From positions 22,359,024-22,423,023 of the forward strand of contig OY987231.1 in NCBI GenBank assembly GCA_963920705.1: a stretch of DNA of 64,000 nucleotides. The letters are read 5' to 3'. Position 1 is the stretch's first letter. Each line of letters starts with the position of its first letter. A program made the translations under genes and the position numbers. Of this stretch, positions 58,816 to 64,000 are shown piece by piece. Below the pieces are notes generated by a model that had not been told where the DNA came from, did not search any database, and saw only the letters and a list, made by a program, of their open reading frames with translations. This stretch comes from Odiellus spinosus (Eukaryota; Arthropoda; Arachnida; Opiliones; Phalangiidae).

Positions 58816-58925
58816 CAGTGCTGCCAACTATTTGTGAGCGTAATCTGAAGAAGAGAGAAAGGCTAACAGTTCAGTTTTGGAACTGATCTATTCTGAACTG
58901 CACTCACAAGCTCCTGGCAGCCCTG
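58816..58925. mobile_element. 110-bp MITE with CAGKGCTGCCA ends
   Basis: CAGTGCTGCCAACTATTTGT at the left against the complement of CAGGGCTGCCAGGAGCTTGT at the right, with GTGAGCG/GTGAGTG following. hAT-like ends; no target duplication seen. Confidence 0.6.
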
Positions 58926-59194
58926 CAATGAATGGAAAGCTGTGAAAGAGGGGTGGAATTATTTTTTTACCCCTTTATCGAAAACTATCTATTAATTAAA
59001 CGGTGATATGGAATCAAACAATTTACAGCCAACATAAAATAGGAAAGTTAATTAAAATTTGCTTAACTTACCACTGTACGGTATGGATTATTCTACCACC
59101 CTGTATTCTTCCTTCCCCTTTATTTCTCCGCTACAAGTTAAAAGATAGGATAAAAAACCTTTTAACTTTAATAATATTGAGACCACTTTGAATG

Positions 59195-59275
59195 ATAATA
59201 TACCCAAAAAATAAACGATGTCGTATGGTCGGACACGTGTCAATACCACTTAAGGTTTTGGGTATTTTTTGATAT
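59195..59275. repeat. Short inverted repeat
   Basis: AATATACCCAAAAAATAA and the near-complement GGGTATTTTTTGATATT enclose about 45 bp including GACACGTGTC, itself a perfect 10-bp palindrome. Confidence 0.5.
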
Positions 59276-59834
59276 TAAGCGCTTTGTTTGTTAATCTCCA
59301 TCACTCCCATCCATTATATCATAACCATTCCCCTTCTTTACCACAATCCAGAATCAATTGGGATCATTTTTAAATTTCAATATGTACAAAGTTAGTTTGC
59401 CTATCCGAGAAGGTGTTTATGGGAACGAAATCATAAACGTATAACTTCGTATCCACTGAAATTTCAGTTTAATTCGATTCAGTTGAGGAAATTAATACCG
59501 GGTTTGAAGTACGGTGAGAACTTATCGAAAAGAATCATCCCATTGGATAAAAACCTACCTATAGTTTTAGCTTTATTTTAGTTCTATGTTTCAGTGTTGG
59601 ATTTCATCTATTCTTGTTAGCCAGTAATAAGAACTAGCATTATATATAATGAAATCATAGCTTGCTTTTGCTTCCCACTTGTAATTTTAATATTATTAAC
59701 TTGTTGGTACTTTATTATCAAGCTATTGGTTCTTTTTTTCTCTCTCGCAAATTCAGGCAATAAAGTTAATCCCTAATCTAATCTTTATTATTAAAATACG
59801 GTATTAAACGTTCAGGTTATCACCTATATATTAA

Positions 59835-60363
59835 AGGGAGAATGAAGTCAGATTCTATCAATTATTTATCGTTAAAATTTGATTTATTCACTAGAATAAA
59901 CATTTTAGAAATAAATATTTAATTAAACTTATAAATTTGCCCCTTTAAAATTCTCTTCCTTTATGCATACAGCCTAGCTTTGATTGTACTGTTGTACAAT
60001 TTGTTATGGTTATCGTCGTCTGCTAAGCTAAAAAATAATGCGACTTTAAAGGGAATTTAAAAATCGTAGATAGTCCCTTTAAGCTAGATATCAATTTTTA
60101 ACAAAGGCTTAACAAAGATTCGTTAACATTCTTCAACCAACCACGTGATAAGCCATTAAAATCTTTTAAACTATTCTAGGCGCTAGAGACGTACGCTTTT
60201 TCTCGATTGGCCAGATATAAATCTTCGTTAATCTTACTTGCAGAGTAAATTTAAAAAAATATTTCTAGCTTAATATTTGCTTTCAATTTAATTAGCGAAT
60301 AAGTCATATTTAAATAATAACAAATTGATAGAAAATAAATTGTGGTAGCGCTTCATTCTCCCT
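59835..60363. mobile_element. Family A element containing a family B copy
   Basis: TTAA on both sides. Starts AGGGAGAATGAAGTC and ends GCGCTTCATTCTCCCT. 529 bp, including family B copy 5 (59935-60078), so this A copy predates the B insertion. Confidence 0.82.
59935..60078. mobile_element. Family B MITE, copy 5 (inside family A)
   Basis: Reverse orientation: TTGCCCCTTTAAAATTCTCT, CAGCCTAGCTTTGATTGTAC, GTCGTCTGCTAAGCTA, ending GATAGTCCCT before TTAA. The outer end on the left is missing. Confidence 0.75.
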
Positions 60364-60693
60364 TTAAAATACGTTTTAATCATCCTAATCTTGAATAAAT
60401 ATTTAGATCTTTTTGGACTAAAATATACACAAATCTTACATTCTTGATGGCTTTAGTGGTTTCATTAAATTATATTAATTTTGTAGTTCAGGTTAGGTCT
60501 TTAAAGGGAGAGTGTAATTTAAACCAAGAAAGGATAAATTTACTCTGGGAATTATTGAGAGAGCGCGGGATGGTTGCTTTTAACCTCGAACTGTGGGGGT
60601 GGCTTGCAAACCTTTTTAAACGTCTTGGGTATATAAAATAATTTAAATATAGTGGTTTTTAATCAAAAACGATTTCTTACCGTCTCCCTATAA

Positions 60694-60836
60694 AGGCCCT
60701 ATTTGCCCCTTTAAAATCATCTTCCCTTATACGCACACAGCTTTGCTTTGACTGTACAATTTACGGTCAACGTCGTCTGCTAAGCTAGAATAGAAGTCGA
60801 CTTTAAAGGGGTTGTAAAAATTGGCAGATAGTCCCT
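60694..60836. mobile_element. Family B MITE, copy 6
   Basis: Reverse orientation: starts AGGCCCTATTTGCCCC, contains TTTGACTGTACAATTTAC and GTCGTCTGCTAAGCTAGA, ends GCAGATAGTCCCT before TTAA. The left flank is ATAA, one base off TTAA. Confidence 0.82.
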
Positions 60837-63059
60837 TTAAATAGGAACTCAAATTTCTAAGCTTTAATCGGGACAGAAGGTACACCCATTAAAATAACAG
60901 CATTTTATGCAAATTTATTGGTAAAAAATTGTGGCACATGTGCCCTATGAAGTGTAAAAAAAAAACCCCTCCTCGCTTAACTAGATTAAATCATTTACGG
61001 GGGGAGAAACCCCGAGATACAAACACACGCGTTTAAACTTATTGCCTATTCATAAGATCTATTGTAAGGGGAATCTGATCAAAATTCAATCTAACTTTGT
61101 AGCGTTATCTAAACAGGGAATAAACCTACTAGAGCTCTTCTTTCATTCCAAATTTAGATTTATACAAATATAGAGCACCCTTAGTAATTCCCTAGCGGTC
61201 ACCCGTAGAGATTTGAATAGCTCCTTAAATTGACCCTCTACTTTTACCCCCTCTCTATAAAAAAAAACCGTGTTCGAGTTGTTGAAGCTAATACTAGGAA
61301 AGATAGAGATGTATATTTTCCTAAACACCTATCAATACAGACTTTACTAGTCCCCCCTAATACCACTTATTGCTTTAAATAATTTTAACAGAATGTGTAT
61401 TTCAATTTATGTTTGTAGCACTGATAATATTAGGTTCTTTAGCTTTTACACTATATATTTTAAACACTCTTATACCTTTAACTTCGCTACCAGATTAACT
61501 TGACGTATATATTTATTTAAATGGCTTCGAGTACGACGAGTAGGGTGTTAAATATTGGTCGTATATTTTGTCAGGGAAAGCTGGGGTTAGTGGAAAATTG
61601 GTTTGGGATTTCTAGTTTTTCTTCACCCACAAATTAAGGACAGACATACTGCCAGCCAATGATTTCGTCCATTCTCTCCTCTCCCCTATAGTTCTATAAT
61701 ATTTTATGGGTGGAATATCTATTAGGGAGACGTTAACGCCAGGGTGGTCCTCAATTGTAAACGGGGTGCTTTTATCGTTGTTGTATTTATTAGCCTATTT
61801 CGAATATCTCTCGATATCAGGGAACAAATTGAATTTGGACAATTTCGGATCCCGTTACGCCTGAAGGGTTTTGGGTTAAATTATGTACCGCGTTTGCTTG
61901 GTTTTAAATTGGCTTATTCTCAATTGCAATTCGGTTAGAGTTAGTTTATAGTAACACCATTATTTACATATAATCTAGTCATGTTTTGTCATCATCTGGT
62001 TAATTTATTACTAACATTTCATTTTTAGCGAAAAATAGTTAAAAATCTTATTTTAATCTTAATTTTCATATCCTATCTTACATTCTTGGAAGGATTATAT
62101 TGTAGAGCATGATCATTATAATATTCCTTCGCGAGGGATTTAGTATTTGATCCCTTTCAAGGATGTAAAATTGAGTAAAATATACTACCAGATAAATTTT
62201 AATTAAGGCTTAAAAAGTTGTTAAAAGCAATTTTCGTTAATGTTTTTAAAATTTTATAATCAATGGAAAACCGATAGTGCTTTTAAAAATGTTCTTACTG
62301 TGTCAGGAGAAAGCCAACCTATAGGATTAAATAATCTAAGGTGTTTTCCAATAAACGCCTGTAGAAATGTTTATGTCCAGGACACAGCCAACATTTAGGG
62401 GTAAATAATATAAATAAGAAATAATTTTCGCGCCTAAGAACGTGTTAGGTTCAAAGGCTTGATGTTTATTCGCTGAAATTTCAAATCAAAAGTATTGCAG
62501 CTAAATCCGAATCTATTGGCGTGAACTACAAGGATTAGGGATTAGATTAGGGAGAGTGGGCTCTACATCATTTTAATACTTTTTAAAGGCGTAAGAAAAA
62601 TAAAGCCGACGAATTTTGGCTACAAATTTTGGGAGTATGGTACCAGATCCGTATCATAATCTCGGTAATCTTCTTAGTTACTTAAATGAGTTCTTGATGC
62701 AAAGCGTTTTCATGTTTTCAATATAAATTCTTGACTCTACTAAGCCTAGTTTCTTCTCAAGCAATGTTTTTCTTTTTCCTTCAACAAGTTAATATTCATT
62801 TATTAAAATAATTATGCAAATGAAGTCTTTAGGGGCCCCGTAAGAGGTTTGCTAGTATGGTAATGTTTTTCCGCTATAAACGGGTCCCTACTTAACTAAT
62901 TAACGACAAAGGTTATCTGGGCCTTTTTAGCAACAGATTAAAAATAAATTTTTTTATTCCTTCTTATTCTCGCTTGCTTTGTACGTTGTAAGAATTATCC
63001 TAAAGCTTCTCTAGATCTTGTTTAGATGGCGCTAAAGTGTAGGGTTTATTTGACGCTAT
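60837..63059. other. No gene recognised
   Basis: AT-rich DNA; the ORFs at 61143-61328 and 61744-61938 carry no recognisable motif. Confidence 0.4.
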
Positions 63060-63063
63060 TTAA

Positions 63064-63229
63064 AGGGAGAGTGAAACTTAACATTAATTTGTTAAATTGC
63101 TTTTTGGACACTCAATTTTAATAATTGAATTTAATATAATAGTGTCAATTCGTTAATTATAAATAGTTAAAAAATACTTCATAACCCTTTAAAACTACGC
63201 TGTTAATAATTTATTTAGTTCATTCTCTA
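63064..63229. mobile_element. Family A element, diverged copy
   Basis: TTAA then AGGGAGAGTGAAACTTAAC at the left; TAGTTCATTCTCT near 63216-63228 may be its diverged right end. Only about 165 bp. Confidence 0.5.
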
Positions 63230-63257
63230 ATGAATTTGATATTTGCTGAACATTTAA

Positions 63258-63411
63258 AGGTCCTAACTTCTCTGAAATTTGACACTTTAAAATGATCTTC
63301 CCTTACGCACACAGCCTAGATTTGATGTACAATTTGCATTGTACGTCGTCTGCTAAGCTAGAAAAGAAGTCGACTTTAAATGGGATTTAAATTGGATTGT
63401 AAATAATCCCT
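63258..63411. mobile_element. Family B MITE, copy 7
   Basis: Reverse orientation, TTAA on both sides. Starts AGGTCCTAACTTCTCTGAAA, contains CTTCCCTTACGCACACAGCC and GTCGTCTGCTAAGCTAGA, ends AATAATCCCT. 154 bp, diverged at both ends. Confidence 0.8.
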
Positions 63412-63719
63412 TTAAAAGCTAATTTTGATTGGATGAAATATATTTTATCTTTACGCAAGAACATTGGAGATATCGCCATAAAGTTATTCTGTATCGAATT
63501 CAAAATTAACCAAGGCCTAAGTGTGCCTTGGTTATTTTCATTTATTCGGAAGAATAGAATCTCCCAGGTTTAGTAGAGTGTGGGAAAAAGGCGCCAAAAT
63601 TAAATAAATTAAGAGTAGCAGACGATCCCCAAGAAAAACGTGATACCAGTTTTATGTTCTTGATTGCTGCTATTGGTTGCTTTCCATCTTGATAACGAGA
63701 GATAAAGATATCAGTTTAT

Positions 63720-64000
63720 AGTCCTGGTCGATTTCTAAAACCGGAAGTCTAGAGAACCTCGCGAAAATTTTGGCGGGGAAAACTTTTTGTCACGTGATCG
63801 GCCGCCATCTTTTTGTAGTGTGAAAATAGCTACAGACTAACCAACGCCTCCTATACTTTATCATATAGGAAGCGTTGGACTAACAACTTGAATTTGGTTT
63901 GTGAGAAATAAAATTAGAAATAGTCTGGCAACCTGTTACTACAAAAAGATGGTGGCGCGGCTATGAGACAAGGGCCCATTTCCGGCAAATCGACCAGGAC
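63720..64000. mobile_element. Foldback at the window edge
   Basis: GTCCTGGTCGATTTCTAAAA at 63720 is answered by the complement, CAAATCGACCAGGAC, at the last bases of the window. Inner arms GGCCGCCATCTTTTTGTAGT and TACAAAAAGATGGTGGCGCG are also inverted, and the middle (63838-63880) is a hairpin of CCAACGC-TCCTATA. The element may end exactly at, or run past, the window edge. Confidence 0.7.

Overview
The window looks like eukaryotic nuclear DNA from an invertebrate animal. It is AT-rich, and its genes are cut by many short GT-AG introns, most of them about 40 to 250 nt. The start of the VIRMA protein, the start of VAC14 and the endosomal syntaxin resemble arthropod versions as I remember them, so an arthropod, possibly not an insect, is my best guess. 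This is an inference from protein similarity; the window has no taxonomic marker.

Layout. Positions 1 to about 31.4 kb contain no gene I can recognise. That stretch is AT-rich DNA packed with short non-autonomous DNA transposons (foldback and MITE-like elements), local tandem duplications, homopolymer runs and one 32-bp tandem array. From 31.4 to 54.5 kb lie four well-supported protein-coding genes: VIRMA/virilizer (minus, 29 coding exons), an endosomal Qa-syntaxin of the STX7/12 type (minus, 9 coding exons), VAC14 (plus, 9 coding exons) and FBXL20/FBXL2 (plus, 14 coding exons). Each was reassembled exon by exon with matching splice phases from start to stop codon. The syntaxin and VAC14 are divergent (head to head), and their shared intergenic space is filled by a 2.5-kb composite foldback. 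From 54.5 to 64 kb there is again no recognisable coding gene, apart from one candidate 5' exon near 57.3-57.7 kb and a dense cluster of two TTAA-flanked MITE families.

Function. VIRMA is the scaffold of the nuclear m6A mRNA methyltransferase complex. The other three genes share an endosomal theme: VAC14 scaffolds the PIKfyve/FIG4 complex that makes and turns over PI(3,5)P2, the syntaxin drives endosome/lysosome fusion, and mammalian FBXL20 is an SCF ubiquitin-ligase receptor reported to act on VPS34. Whether this proximity matters is unknown.

The most unusual content is the mobile and palindromic DNA: near-complete palindromes of 430 to 530 bp flanked by TTAA, a second TTAA-flanked family of about 150 bp found nested in the first, a CAGGGTGACC-ended family with two exact 6-bp target-site duplications, and the composite foldback between the two divergent promoters.
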